Assembly (NCBI GenBank): GCA_008711295.1
Contig: VUYV01000010.1
Span: forward strand, 4,227,853-4,291,852
Source of the DNA: Anarhynchus alexandrinus
Lineage: Eukaryota > Chordata > Aves > Charadriiformes > Charadriidae
Length of the DNA stretch: 64,000 nt
Direction: 5' to 3'
Shown one piece after another: positions 1 to 51,100 of this stretch; position 1 is the first letter of the stretch, and every line of letters starts with the position of its first letter. Under the pieces are notes generated by a model. That model was not told the origin of the DNA, did not search any database, and saw nothing but the letters and a program-made list of their open reading frames with translations. The position numbers and the translations under genes are program-made.

Positions 1-2310
1 CTCCCCCCACCCCCTTTATTTTTCCTATTTCTGAATAAGAGAAGCAAGAATGTTAATAAAGGTATATATGATTGTTGCTTCTGGGTCTTGTCTTTGAGAG
101 TTTCAGGTGCTTCTTCAACTGTGAGAAGAACTGACCAACCTTGCTAGAGTTGTGGGCAGGCATCTCTACGAATGCTGGACGGCATTTATTCCTCTGCCTT
201 ATTTTGGGGCTGCTGTGAGACACAGACAGAAGCTACCTGCTCCTGTAACCAGGGGAGCGGAGGACGAGCAATGGCAGCGCCCGATGCCTGCTCCCCACCC
301 TTCGCTCCATCTCTGGCCCTGCGTAGCCCAGTCCAGCACAGGGGTCATCAGCCCTCACTTCCCCAGACTTTCTTCTGCTAGTGCATCTGCTGCCGAGGTT
401 AATGCTTATTTCTCAACAGTTCTTGTTCCAGGCACATGTTCCTTCCAAAACAGGTTGCTGTTGCCTTCAGAGAAAAAAAAAAAAAATATTATTCTTTCAG
501 GAGATAAACCATCTTTTATTTTGATCAGCCCTAACAGCTGGAACCACTAGAGGGCGATTGGCTTCACCCTTGCACCAGCCTGGCTTTTCAGAACATCCAT
601 TTCATTCCTAAATCCATTTATCTCCATTGCCTTACAGACAAGCTGTTATGTCCAGTCCAGAACCTATCTACTCCTATGTAGTCGTTAATATTTTTTCTTT
701 GCCTGGACTCGGCCACAGGAAGAAACAAGACGTGTCCAGATGCCATCTGAACATGCCATGAGGAACCACGGGGCCACCCCCCGGCTGCACCACACACTGC
801 CTGCCCCAGGGAGGTTCTGCTGCTGTACATCTCAGCTCATGCACGACACGCAGCCCCCAGCCTCCGAAGTACCCTGAATCTTATAGAAATCCTACAATGA
901 TTTGTAATATTATAATGTTGTATGTCCTGCAGAGCACTATCAAGCTATTAGATGGTCTCTGGTCTCTCTGTGTCTAACCACACTGCTGAGGAGCCGTCTC
1001 ATGCAGAGGGGAGCAGACAGGCACTTGAAGGGACCCCAGAAGAGACTGCTTCGGCCCAGCACGATGTAGCCATGCACTGGTCTGCCTGCCAGGAATCACC
1101 GATTTTGTACTTCAGTCTCCTGGCCAAACCAAGCCATCCTCTCTCTTCTAAAAGGGACCAGTTTAAAATAAAACCACCTCTTCCTTTCCCTTCCAAAGGG
1201 TTCTTGTTGCTATGCAGTGTCCCAGGACACTTGGCCCAGAAAACAGAGGTCACCGATGATCTGTTTATCTTGTTTACTCAATAGCCTGACACGCAGGAAA
1301 GCAGATGCGTTGCACCTTTGGCATCTCCGACCTTTCCGCCTCCTGGCAACCCCTCTCGTACAAAGAAGTCTCAAAACCTTTAGCCACAGTTACTTACCCA
1401 GAACTTTGTGGAAGAGCTTCCAAGCGCTTCTTGCCCTACTCCTCTGGAGCACAGGAAACCCTCTTTACATCCAGCAAGCTCCTTGCCCTGCACTCACGTA
1501 ATGGCTCAAGCAAACCTCTTTGAAAAGGTAAAGCTTGGAATACTAGATTTGTGTCATCTCAGAACTGGTTCTTCAGCAAGGAAGATCTGTCCCAGTACCA
1601 CTGAGCTTTTTGCACCCTCAGAAACAGCCGCTTCTCCTCTATTTTGGCTAATGGTGTTTAAAACAGGGTTATTTTCCTTATTCGTATATTTTTCATTGCT
1701 TTGCAGCACGTGGATTTTAAACAGTTCCCACCAAAACACTATTTGAGGGATTTTTGTCTTCTCAGCATCTTGATCAGAGCAAGCTTCGCTGAATAAATAA
1801 TGCTAAGAGAAAATGGAGGATTGAAGAACAGATCTGTAACAACCTTGTTCATTCTTCAAACCCATGTCCTAAGAATTTGGGCTTTCTTTTTCCCCCATCT
1901 TCAGAGGAAAGGCACATGATCAGAGGGAAGGTTATTCTGTCCCACCCTAAAGCACGTACTGCAGGCTGCCTTCTCTCTCCTCTCCCTCTGCTCCCTAGTT
2001 GTTTTTCTTCTCCCCATTTACCTGCACTGCCACACATTCACAAGCAGAGCCTTCACCTTCAGGAGTTCTTCTGTCCCCTGCCAGGCCTTAGGCTGAAGGT
2101 GGATTTACACAAAATACAACAGAAGAGTCAGTTTGAAAGACCTCCATCACTTTTTGTATGAATTTACATCAATATATTATGAAAAAAAAAAATCTATTTT
2201 GTCCAGAGGAAAAGCATCCTCCTGTGTTTACAGAAGCTGTGTGCTATAACAGCATTTTCTGGCCACAAGCACAGCCTTAAAATCAGTATCACAGCAGTTA
2301 CTACTAAGAG
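1..2310. other. Flank downstream of FAM13B, no gene recognised
   Basis: Short open frames occur on both strands, but none has splice context or a family resemblance I can name. There are A-runs at about 472-485 and 2181-2191. In mammals the next gene here, PKD2L2, converges on FAM13B; I could not identify any of its exons. Confidence 0.5.
55..60 (+). terminator. Possible plus-strand poly(A) signal
   Basis: AATAAA followed within 20-45 nt by TG-rich sequence (TTGTTGCTTCTGGGTCTTG), the arrangement of a vertebrate cleavage site. It could mark the end of a convergent plus-strand gene lying left of the window. Confidence 0.25.
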
Positions 2311-2595
2311 GATCATAGAGCGGTTTGGGTGGGAAGGGACCTTTAAAGGCCATCTAGTCCAACCTCCCTGCCGTGAGCAGGGACATCTTCAACTCGATCA
2401 GGTTGCTCAGAACCGCGTTCAACCTGACCTGGAATGTTTCCAGAGATGGGGCATCGACCACCTCTCTGGGCAAGCTGGGCCAGTGTCTCACCACTCTCAT
2501 TCTAAAAAAAATTCTTCTTTATATCCAGCCTAAATCTGCCCTCTTTTAGCTTGAAGCCATTACCCCTTGTCCTGCCGCAACAGGCCCTGCTAAGT
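2311..2595 (-). mobile_element. CR1 LINE fragment, 3' end
   Basis: The plus strand opens with GATCATAGAGCGGTTTGGGT and continues through the antisense of the CR1 3' region (GACCTTTAAAGGCCATCTAG). This is the avian CR1 3' terminus in minus orientation, 5'-truncated at about 2595. Confidence 0.92.
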
Positions 2596-3084
2596 ATACA
2601 GAGACAGAATCATCAGCTGAAGGTGTATTCACTGGCAGTGAACTAATTAGCTGAATAACAGCCGAATCAGCTCTCTGCCCCATCTACTCCTGAAGCTGCT
2701 ACTGCTGCAGCAGGAATGGGGGAGACACAGTTTGCTCCTGCGTCACCACACGGCGGGCTGGCACCCTGGCAGGAACGGAAGGCCACACTGCACCGTAAGC
2801 CAGGCTGTCAGTTCAGGAGCTGCCGTGGTCCCTTCCCTGCTGTCCCTGCCCAGAGGCACAGTCTGCAGAGGTAAAATAAGGCCCAAACGGCTGCAGGTTC
2901 ATCAAGGGCTGTCTGAGCACCTGAGCCACCCCCAGTGCCGGCGGCTCTGCCGGCTGGCTGCCGAGTGTGGACCTGCCTCAGCAACACCCTGAAACTACAA
3001 ATACACACAGGAATAGTGAAGGACTCGGCACTTGGTTTCAAGAGATGGCAGTGGAGGAGAAAGCACGATGAGAAACAAAGATAT
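2596..3084. other. Short intergenic segment beside the FAM13B 3' end
   Basis: GC-richer than the adjoining UTR. An 86-codon plus-strand frame (2732-2992) has no recognisable homology and looks like a composition effect. Confidence 0.4.
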
Positions 3085-3107
3085 ATGACAATAAAGGTTA
3101 AGGTACT

Positions 3108-3113
3108 TTTATT
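3108..3113 (-). terminator. Distal polyadenylation signal AATAAA
   Basis: TTTATT on the plus strand reads AATAAA on the minus strand and is the last such hexamer before the composition shift. The minus strand just beyond is T-rich (TTTGTTTCTC), as expected downstream of a cleavage site. Confidence 0.5.
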
Positions 3114-3183
3114 ATAAAAGTCTATACAATGAGCACCAGACATAGCAATGCAATTATATCTGGTTTAGTTATATATATATTCC

Positions 3184-3207
3184 ATATCTATATATCCATA
3201 TAGATAT
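3184..3207 (-). repeat. AT-rich perfect hairpin in 3' UTR
   Basis: Stem ATATCTATAT pairs with ATATAGATAT around the four-base spacer ATCC. It lies between the two candidate poly(A) signals and is flanked on the left by a TA-rich run (3169-3180). Confidence 0.6.
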
Positions 3208-3265
3208 ATAGGTTTTGCTTTTACCAAAGTAAAACTGTTATATCACAAAATGCCTAGTTCTACCA

Positions 3266-3275
3266 TTTATTTATT
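3266..3275 (-). terminator. Overlapping AATAAATAAA polyadenylation signals
   Basis: Two overlapping AATAAA hexamers on the minus strand, about 155 nt before the distal signal. This is an alternative FAM13B mRNA end. Confidence 0.4.
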
Positions 3276-5321
3276 GCTCAACAAGGATGGCACAAAACAC
3301 ACTCAGCATAACTGTTGCCATGCTTATCTACTATACTGAATAAACAGCCAAACACTGCATAACAAACACAAAGCAGCTGTTAATTCTGAATTGGAACCAG
3401 TCTGATCACTCACTCACTTATAAAAATATTGGAATCATATAGATTTAAGCATTATAAAGGAGGAATATATTATTTAAAACATTTAAATAGTGCATATTGA
3501 CATTTTGCATGTGGTATATAAAACACAAACATTCATGTACAACACTATACAGTACACATTAGTTTCAATGTTTGGATACACCCGTGTCTGCAGACTGATA
3601 GAAAAGTAACTGAAGTGTACATTGCACAATGGAACTGAATAAAATTGATAAATGGTCTCAAGACTAGTTTAACCTCATAATTCTCTAAGGTCCCAGATCA
3701 TTTTGCAGTTTGAAAAGGAAAAAAAAAAAGGCATACCACCAGTGCTCAATAGTTTTAGTGCTTTTTTTCTCTGAATTCCAAAATTACATGCCTACAAGCA
3801 GAGTAAAACAAAACAAGAAGTATTCTACAGTACACAGATGAAATCTGAGCACTAAATATCCTACTTTCAACCTATTTCATATGCTTCATGACAGAACAGC
3901 AAGTCTATGAGGTTACATGCTAGCCATTTCTTACGTTGTGAGAAAGTTCATTTTTGGTCTTTCATAAAGCAGTGTGAATAATAGCTATGTTGACATCAGC
4001 CAGTCATAAAAACATGCAGTGAGAGGAGGTGCATGCAAAACATGGCCACAATCAAACTGATACACTGAAGAAAAAAAAAAAAAAATTGAGAAAGCACCAG
4101 TTAAAATTAACACTTAAGATTTTGCCAGATCAAAACCAGCTGCTGATGGCTGTTGCAGAGCATAAAGCTAGTAGCTAAATCATCATTCAGCACAGCAGAT
4201 GTGATACTCAAAACATTATTTAGTTTCAACTCTGAAGCTAAATCATGCAAGGCCCATAAACTGTTTTGCTTACATCATAAGGGTTAGATAACTTATTTTT
4301 ATTCTTCAACTGTAAAACAAAATCGTGATAAACAGCAGTAATTTTTCATTCAAAACCAACAGTTCACCCTGTGGTGCGCATTAACTACACTGATTTTAGC
4401 CCTTGATACCATACTTATTTCAGGTACAGTGGAATTTTAACCATCCTAAGCCAGCTCTTTTCTGCTGGAGCTACGCAAGTCTGAGTGCCATCAGATTTCC
4501 CATACACCAAAATGTTCATTATGTTCCTCAAATCTTCCGAAAGCGGAGATGCAGTATCCAATTCAGACAAAACACTATGTCACCACTAGTTGATAATAAC
4601 CGATTAAATGATAAAATGAACAACAGTAACACAAGTCCTGTAGGCAGCATGTGATATAACTTTTCAGTTTTCCAAGTTTTAAAAGACACTAAGCAAGGTC
4701 ACTTTCTGGTTCATCCACTGTCATCTTTATCAAGGAGGAAACGTGACCGCTAATGAGCAAAATCCATAGAAGTTAATTATTACTGTGTTACAGGTGCAAT
4801 TTAGAATACCAAAAATTAAAGTTGTTCCACAGCAGTCCTTTGAAAGGAATTTCAGTCTGTTTTTATAATGTTCCAGGAAAAAGAGCTGTATGTTTAATTT
4901 GCTGAATTTCCCCCCCAAAAAAAATAAAAAATAGGCAAGAGGAGTAGTTCAGTGTAGCATTATGGTATTAATAATTTCTTCAATAACACAAAATGTTGGT
5001 AATAACAGAAGTCTCAAAGTTCTTGAATGCTAAAGAAAAAAAAGCTGTGGTTGTTTTGGAACAAGACGGATGCATCTGTAATACAAAACTTTGATGGAAC
5101 CTGTGTTTGCTAAAGTTGGATAGAGCAGTCTCAAACTTAGAAATCTTATTTGCTCTCTAGACAGGACCTACTTGCCCTTCAAACACGTTATAGTGGCACC
5201 ACAATAAAGTGCACAAACTGGATTCTTTCAACAGTGCATGACAACTGAACACAAGCACCCAATAAGTACAGTGGTAGTATACGGAAACATCATGTTATTC
5301 ACTGGCTTGGAGGAACATAAT

Positions 5322-43939
<38,618 letters not shown>

Positions 43940-43973
43940 ATCTTTTTGCAGCCAAAAATCAAAGCTGTCTTTT

Positions 43974-44955
43974 CTGTCAAATAAGAGGAATTAAAATAAA
44001 AAAAACATACTTCAGTGTACACTGTTGAATGTATTGATATGTAACACAACATGCTTTAATCACCTAATGCAAATACTCTCCGGTCTCTCTCAATCAGTTC
44101 ACTGATTTAATGAAAAGTTCTGTAATAACTCCAAATACAGTTAACTGGATAAATGACTATTACTGAGGTGTTCTTTTCAATCCTCAATAGAGGACTGATA
44201 AGAATATATACAGCAGCAAAAGAAATTCAGAAAAGCCTAGTTACAACTCAAGTTCTAAGGTACTTTGGGAGAGCTAGATTCTTCAAGACATTTTTGGACA
44301 GTATTTATCAGTCAGGCCTTGAAAATGCAACACAGAAGCCTCTCCAGAGGAAATGAAACTAGTGGATCATACCAAACCAAAACCCCAAGTTTTAGTTGTG
44401 TGAAATGATGAAGTATTTTGTGACACACAACTGCACTGCAATCAGCTTCTAATGTATTTGGCATTTTCTGGTCTACACAATAAAGCTTTCAACACCTGCA
44501 TCAAATTAAACATTTTACTGAACCTAAAACCCCCACAACTAGTTTCTAGATGCTCAGTGATACCATTTTTTTCCTATCCTGCAGAAGCTCAAGCTTTACT
44601 TGCAAGTCTTTGCTTGATACAGGATCTAGATAGACAACAAAGGTATTACCAAAGGCAGGGTAAGTCACTCAAACTGTTATCCTGTCAAAACCAAAATATT
44701 TCTTCTAACAAAGAAAAAGATGTCTTTTCAAAATAAATGATTAAAAAACCCATACTTGCTTAAATGCAAGCAATCGCTTTCATAGAGGATAGCACATAGA
44801 ACATGGAGTACATACTGTTAGTCAAAGCACTGCAACCAAACGTAATTCTCTGGTTACTAATGGATTGATAAATTCTAATAGATTAGAAATACTGAAATCC
44901 ATATTTCCTTTTTTTTTTTTCCAATAGCCCAAGTAAAGTAGTTTAAGAAACCTAC
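43974..44955 (-). other. FAM13B intron 2
   Basis: 982 nt, nothing recognised. Confidence 0.75.
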
Positions 44956-45122
44956 CTCAGAGTACTTAAACAGCCGAGTTTGAAAAACGTTTTCTGCGCC
45001 AGCTGCCCTCACTGACCAAGCATTCTTTTGTCATTTATGGTTGTTTAAGATTATGGCAAAAGATCAGCCTGTAGTTCCTCATTGAAGAATAGCAGAACTC
45101 GATCAGTACTTCAGCAGTTAAT
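44956..45122 (-). other. FAM13B: FAM13B exon 2, non-coding 5' UTR with three uORFs
   Basis: Minus-strand acceptor TTTTCAG and donor GAG/GTAGGT bound a 167-nt exon. It carries three upstream ATGs, all closed within the exon: 45082-45035 (15 codons), 45034-44966 (22 codons) and 45023-45009 (4 codons). The last is in the main reading frame and supplies the in-frame TGA that fixes the main start at 43939. No long frame is open, so I read it as untranslated leader. It is assigned by splice signals and position only, since I do not know the orthologous leader by sequence. Confidence 0.75.
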
Positions 45123-48100
45123 CTGAAAATAAGGAAAATATTATTAGACCATAAAGTTTTCAACAGTTTTAAACTCAGTCACAAGTCTAAACATCATGTT
45201 TGAGGAATTCTCCTTGTCAAATCATCATTTTCTTGTTCTGAACAAGAAAGCATAACAACCACATCAGCATGGTTCATGGGAGAGCACGCAAAAAAAGCAA
45301 ATCCCCTTAATTTAGGAGTTAACCAAACTTTAAAGGGACAATTAGCATGGGACATCTAAGCCTTAACAATTATGAAATAATTTTCAGATTCATTGATTCT
45401 TCTTCCAAAGAATCAGGAAGGGCTAAGTAGGTTAGACAGAATTATTCTACAGTACCTAGCATACTAAACCACTTAATGGCTATAAAATTTTTAGAAGGAT
45501 CTCAGGCACTGGTTTAACACACCATCTTTAAAGGGTATGACCAAAACCAAAATCCTAACTAAGGAATATAGAGTCAACTAGTTTTCAGGGGTATAGATCA
45601 ATTTTTCTGGGAAGTTGATTACGTGTCCTAACTGGCAGTTCAAAGTTCCAGTGATCATCAGACCTGGATACAGGAAGCAACTAGAACCTTGATTCCCTAG
45701 AACCACTCACATTTTTGCAACCTTTTAGAATCCCAATTATCTGGACATTTTTCATGTTCTCGGCTCTCAAAATAGTTACAGACCACAACAAAATCCTTTT
45801 TGGTTTTCTGTGATAGTAAAAAATTAAATCCCAGCTTCATGACACAGTGAAGCTGATTTAATGTCCAAATACAGTCGAAGGGCCATCTCAGTCCCTTGAT
45901 CTCACCCATTACCTGTTCCAGTTAAACTCAAGCAACTGTAACTGAGCAAAACTAGCTTGCAACATACACACACAAAGACAACACACACCACCCAAACTAG
46001 ACAATAAAAAGGCTTTCCCTAGCTTTAAAGTATACCTAGTGAAACTTTCTGTTTCATAATTTGAGATCGATATGAGAATTCAGCTGACGGACTTGAAAAA
46101 AGTACCTTCCCTCTCTTCATTCCCCCACATTGGCTCTTGCTTCTATTTCACATCAGAACAAATCAACTTGACCTTCACTTTCAAAGTCCTGACAACCTAC
46201 TAGTCTCATTTCAGTACCAAAATGCTGGTCCATTCATTAGCCTATGACACCAGGAATCCAGAGTCCTTCCAATAGTTTGAATAAATAACATTCTCCTGCT
46301 TCCAATCCTTCCCAGACTGCACCCATGTGTTAAGGGAGCTGGCCATAAGCTCTATACGAGACTGCTTCATCCTCCTCAAAGTTTTCTTGCATTGAGGCCT
46401 AGAGGAAGAAATACGTCAGGCTTACAAGTGTTTAAATCTTTGCCTATTGATGTAAGCAATATTGACCAATATTCCTTCCTGTTCTTAGTCATCTGTCTCC
46501 ATCTATTGTCTTGTATTACTCACAGGTTGTAAATCCGTTGAGTCTCACACAAGTGGATCCTGATCTGAGAGCAGGACTCCAGGTGAGCTGACAACAGAAA
46601 ATATTCCAGTCAACAGGCTTTTTTTTTTTTTTAAAAAAAAATCAGTCATGTTCAAATCTGTCATTGTGTTCTTGGTTACTGAAAGATGCTGCCAGATTTC
46701 AACAGTGAAGCAGTCGCAAATCATGACTCTCCTATAATTTATGAAGACACTGCCAAGGCATTTTTCTTATTATTTTGGTATATTAAGTCATTGTCAGCAT
46801 AATCTTTGCATGCAAGTAGATTTTAATCAATCCCAATATATCATGCCATTTTTGAAATATGAAGATGCATACAGTCTCTTTTCTCACGTTCTACCAAAGT
46901 CAATCTACCCACAATGAACCAGAAAGACTCATGTTAGCCATGTGGGGTTAATGGCAGCTGGGGGGGAATCTTTGTTGGATCTGCCACAATGCTTCAGGCT
47001 GCCTTGCTAAAACAAACAAACCAACCTTCAAAACAAACAGCACCTAATAAAAAGAGCAAATTAGAAGCAACCACTTCTTTATAATTCAGCACCAAGTGAA
47101 CAATCTCGAGGTCCAGCTTTCTTAGCAAAGATAATTTTGGCCTTAGTTAGCGAACATAAAAGCACAGCCATTATTACCAGGCGCTGCAGACAAATAACTT
47201 ACCAGAATATTATTTTCATTCAGGAGACATAAAAAAAAGAAAAAAGATAGACTTCTACTTTAACCAGCTTGGCAACGTAGTTGAAGTTGAAACAGCCTGG
47301 TTGTCTCATTTTTAGGGCAAAACTGTATTTAAAACCCAACCTTATACCTATAAAACAAAGTTTTATATGGCTTATCATCAGCTAGAAGAATTAGCAAAAG
47401 CCTAATTTTCACCCTTTCAGATACACACATCCTTATATACACACACTTTAATATATGTTATATGCACCACTTTCAGAGCATTTAAGTCTCTTGCCTTTTA
47501 GTACAGGCTTTGGTGTAATCTCCACAGGCTGTTATACAATGCATCTGGTATTTACCAAGTCTAGAAAAAGCTAGAAACTTTAAAAAAGTTATCTGACTTC
47601 CAGCGAATTTTATTTACTGTTATTTCCAACATTGTAAAACAGAAGGATAGGATCAGAACCTATTAATAATTAAATATTGTATCTCCCCTTTTTATATTGA
47701 TCAGCAGCTTTCCCACTTGCCCTCCCTTGACTCAGGATGTACACCACTTCGATACAGACACCTAGGAAAACTAGGACAAGACATGTAACCTTCAGTATTA
47801 TTTCTAGATTCTTTTACAAATATGGAGCAACACAGTGGATGGGGGTTTTTTAAATTATTTTTTTTTTAGCCATGATCAAAACCTCAGAAAACACGAGCTG
47901 ATCTATTCTGTCAACTGTTCCCACCTTTGTTCATATTATCCTGACCCTTTTGAACATGTGCTTCCCCCTCCCAATTTCACAACCTACATGCTTCACAAGT
48001 CCTATCAAGAGAAACAGTCATTAAAATAAATAAATAAATAAACCACCACCCAACTAGTTTATGCTTTGTTATAAATATTCTGGTTGCATCTTTCTCAATC

Positions 48101-51100
48101 TACCCCTCCTTGTTACTACAAATATTTACAAAGATCCCCTACACTACAACAATGTTCTACAAAACTAAAAATACACATTATTGTGAAGTTGTGTTATAAT
48201 ATGTGGTCACAAGAGGCTGAAAAAAACCATACTAAGTCCTATGCAACATCTTGAGCCCGAGCTTCTTAAATGAGGGTAAAAAGCTGAGTTTCACTCTGTA
48301 TTGTGTATTTTTATTAAAAAAAAAAAATCTGGTTTGGGGGGTTTTGTTTTTAAATAAGGCAAGTACTTCATAGAGTCTACTGGGAAAACAGCACAAGTTT
48401 CATTTTGCCATCATAATAGCATTCACTTATCTTGGCAACTAAAGAAGTATTCACACCCACATATGAAATGCCACTAAAGAAAACACAGAATACATGGCTA
48501 GCTGTTAATATTTGAGGAACACATACGAAAGTTTAAACTCTAGTTCAACTTTTACATTACTGGCTGAATTACAAATATACGGGTGCCATTTTAAATTAAA
48601 GTCCTCAGGGCTCCACCACCTTTTCTTAAAACAAAGGAATGAAACAAGAAGAAGTAAAAATAAAATAAACAAAAAAAAAGCTACAAACTGAAGCCATGCT
48701 ATAGGAATGAAAACGTTAATTCTGCATGTAGAATTTCTGCCACAAGTCTCAACTATTTAAGCAATTCTTTTATTTGCTTGTTTTATCTCTCAAGAAATTC
48801 ATATCTTCTGTGAAGCCAAAACCAAAGCGAAAAGTGACTGCCATTCTGCTCTATTTTTAATATATTTTGTCAGATTAGTAGACATCATCAGCAATATTTT
48901 TTTTAACATATGAAAAGTAAAAACTAAAGGTAAGATTTTTTTTTTTTAGACAGGAAAAAAAAATGTTACAGGGCAACAAAATCACTTGTCCCTACTTCTC
49001 AAGAAATACACCTCAAGCTTAGACTTTGGCTTTTTCAGTCTGCAGTGCTGTTAACCTGTGAGCCACCCACATGCCTGCGCACAGGGTTCTCGCAGAACAC
49101 GTACACATCCTCCAGTACAAAGAGGATCAATGCTCGTTTTCTGTAATACAAGGAGGTTTATTCACAAATAAAATTCCACAAAAACATTAAGGTGTCCCAA
49201 AGTTTTTAATTTCTTACTCTATGTATGATAAATAAAAAGAATGTATTATGTTACTTATATGACTTACTTATAACTTGACCAAATCTGTGATGTCCCTTTG
49301 GATGCATACTTTTAAATCCAAATAAAAAATAAAATTTTTAGCTAAGTTTGAAATGTTCAAAAGTTATACAGATTTTAAGTTTAAGTCATCATTTTGAAAG
49401 TCTTATGACACAGATTCCAACTCGGAATCACAGAAACTTTCCTTGTGTGATGACATCGTCCAGAGTCGGCTGCCAGGCATGAGCATGAGCAGGAATGCTT
49501 GCCTGGGAAACTTCTGTGTACCAGCTTACTGTAGAACATATAGCCCAATTTGGGAGCTGCTGTACTGCGCACTATTTATGTTTTTAAAAAATGGCAACAG
49601 TACTCTGCTCTTAAGTTTTATCAAGATAAAAGGAAATGGATTTTTAGAATTTTTTAACGTAATGTCATGATAATAACAACTGACACTAACTGATGATTTT
49701 TATGTCATTCCTATACTCAAATTACTGTTAGCATTCCCAATGGATGAAATGCTCTGGGGCAGAAGAGACTTTGCTCATCTAATTTTCAGCTTTTGTTCAG
49801 CTAACAAGTAAAAATAGATTATTTTGCTCATTTGAATTAATCCAGTCGAAATTGAAAAGATGGCCAGGTTGGGGCAAGGGACACAGCTTGGAGGAAAATT
49901 AAAAAAAAAAAAATCAAACCAAAACCCAAACTGAAAAAAACCCATACCCCAAGCTTTAAGCAAACAAACAGAACACTACCACAAACTCAGGACACAGAAA
50001 AGGACAAACGATACTGGCCTCAAGAGCATAGTTAAAAGCATGCAGAGCTGTGCAAGTTCGTGCATATGAAGAGACACAGAATATCCTCCATGTAAAACAA
50101 ATAATCAATTTGAAAGCTACATTTAAGTACTCATTACTATATTTGAGCAATGAAAACAAAAATTATTTAAAGAAAGAAGTTTTAAAACCAGTAAGATTAG
50201 CTTAAAACAGATTCTTAAAGCAAGATTTCCTCCTTTTGACTGTCAGTGAAATCAGCTATTGAAAGGCATTTTAGTCAAAAAGTCTGGATTGGCATATCAG
50301 ACAATTTGGCTCAGTTATTATTTTAAATTTAACAAGCTGGTCCTCTTAAGAATACATTCCTCATAAAGGCATAATATTTTTAAATAAGTATAACTTCAGA
50401 ATTTAACTTGCAGTGTTGAAAACCATGTTAGAATACATGTCTTTTCAAGCCGAAGCGACTTTCCTGCTCCCCTCCTTTTTCAGTATGGTTATTAACTCTT
50501 CACTGACACATTTGCTTTCTGGTTAAATAGGAATCAAAAGGAACCAAGCTTGTTGCAGTTTTGCACACAGTCACAGACGGAGTCAGAAGAAGCATGCAAC
50601 ACCAGCTCTTTAATTAATAAGCTCACTACTTTCATGTATATACCTTCGCATGCGTACTCTCACACACACACATGCACGACCTCAACTAAACTAGCTGAAA
50701 TTCTCCATCATCTGCCACTAGCACTTCTGATCGCCTCAGAAAATAGCCAACTGACAAAATACTGGTTATACAGACAAAGCAAATAACAGCACAAAAAATA
50801 CAACATGCAATTGTAATGCAATTTTTGTTTCCTGGAAATGCAGTAGCAAGCCTTCTAATTTACAAATTAGAACAATTCAAATTAAGCCTTTATGTCCTTA
50901 CCATGCAAGAAAGCAACAAAGCAACTCATGAAAGCTCCTCTGAAAAATTGGTAGACTATTGGACTTTATTTTTAAAATTTACAAGCCAAGAAACCATAGT
51001 ATTGATTAGTATTTATTTTCCAGTCATTAAAGTTCAGTCTACAATTTCAGCTGACAGAACCCGATTACACTTTCTCTGCAAAAGCCCATCATCAAATACA

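Larger units (their letters stand above)
3085..5321 (-). other. FAM13B: FAM13B 3' UTR (far end inferred)
   Basis: AT-rich, non-coding sequence with no CR1 insertion runs from the stop to about 3085, where composition changes to GC-richer flank. AATAAA signals on the minus strand at 3108-3113, 3266-3275 and 4298-4303 would allow alternative ends. The far end is set from the last signal; cleavage is probably 10-30 nt beyond it. Homopolymer runs occur at 3719-3729 and 4071-4085. Confidence 0.6.

Noticed and set aside
152..550. 132-codon plus-strand frame in the left flank
   Set aside because: It ends in a lysine run from an A-tract and resembles no PKD2L2 or other exon that I know.
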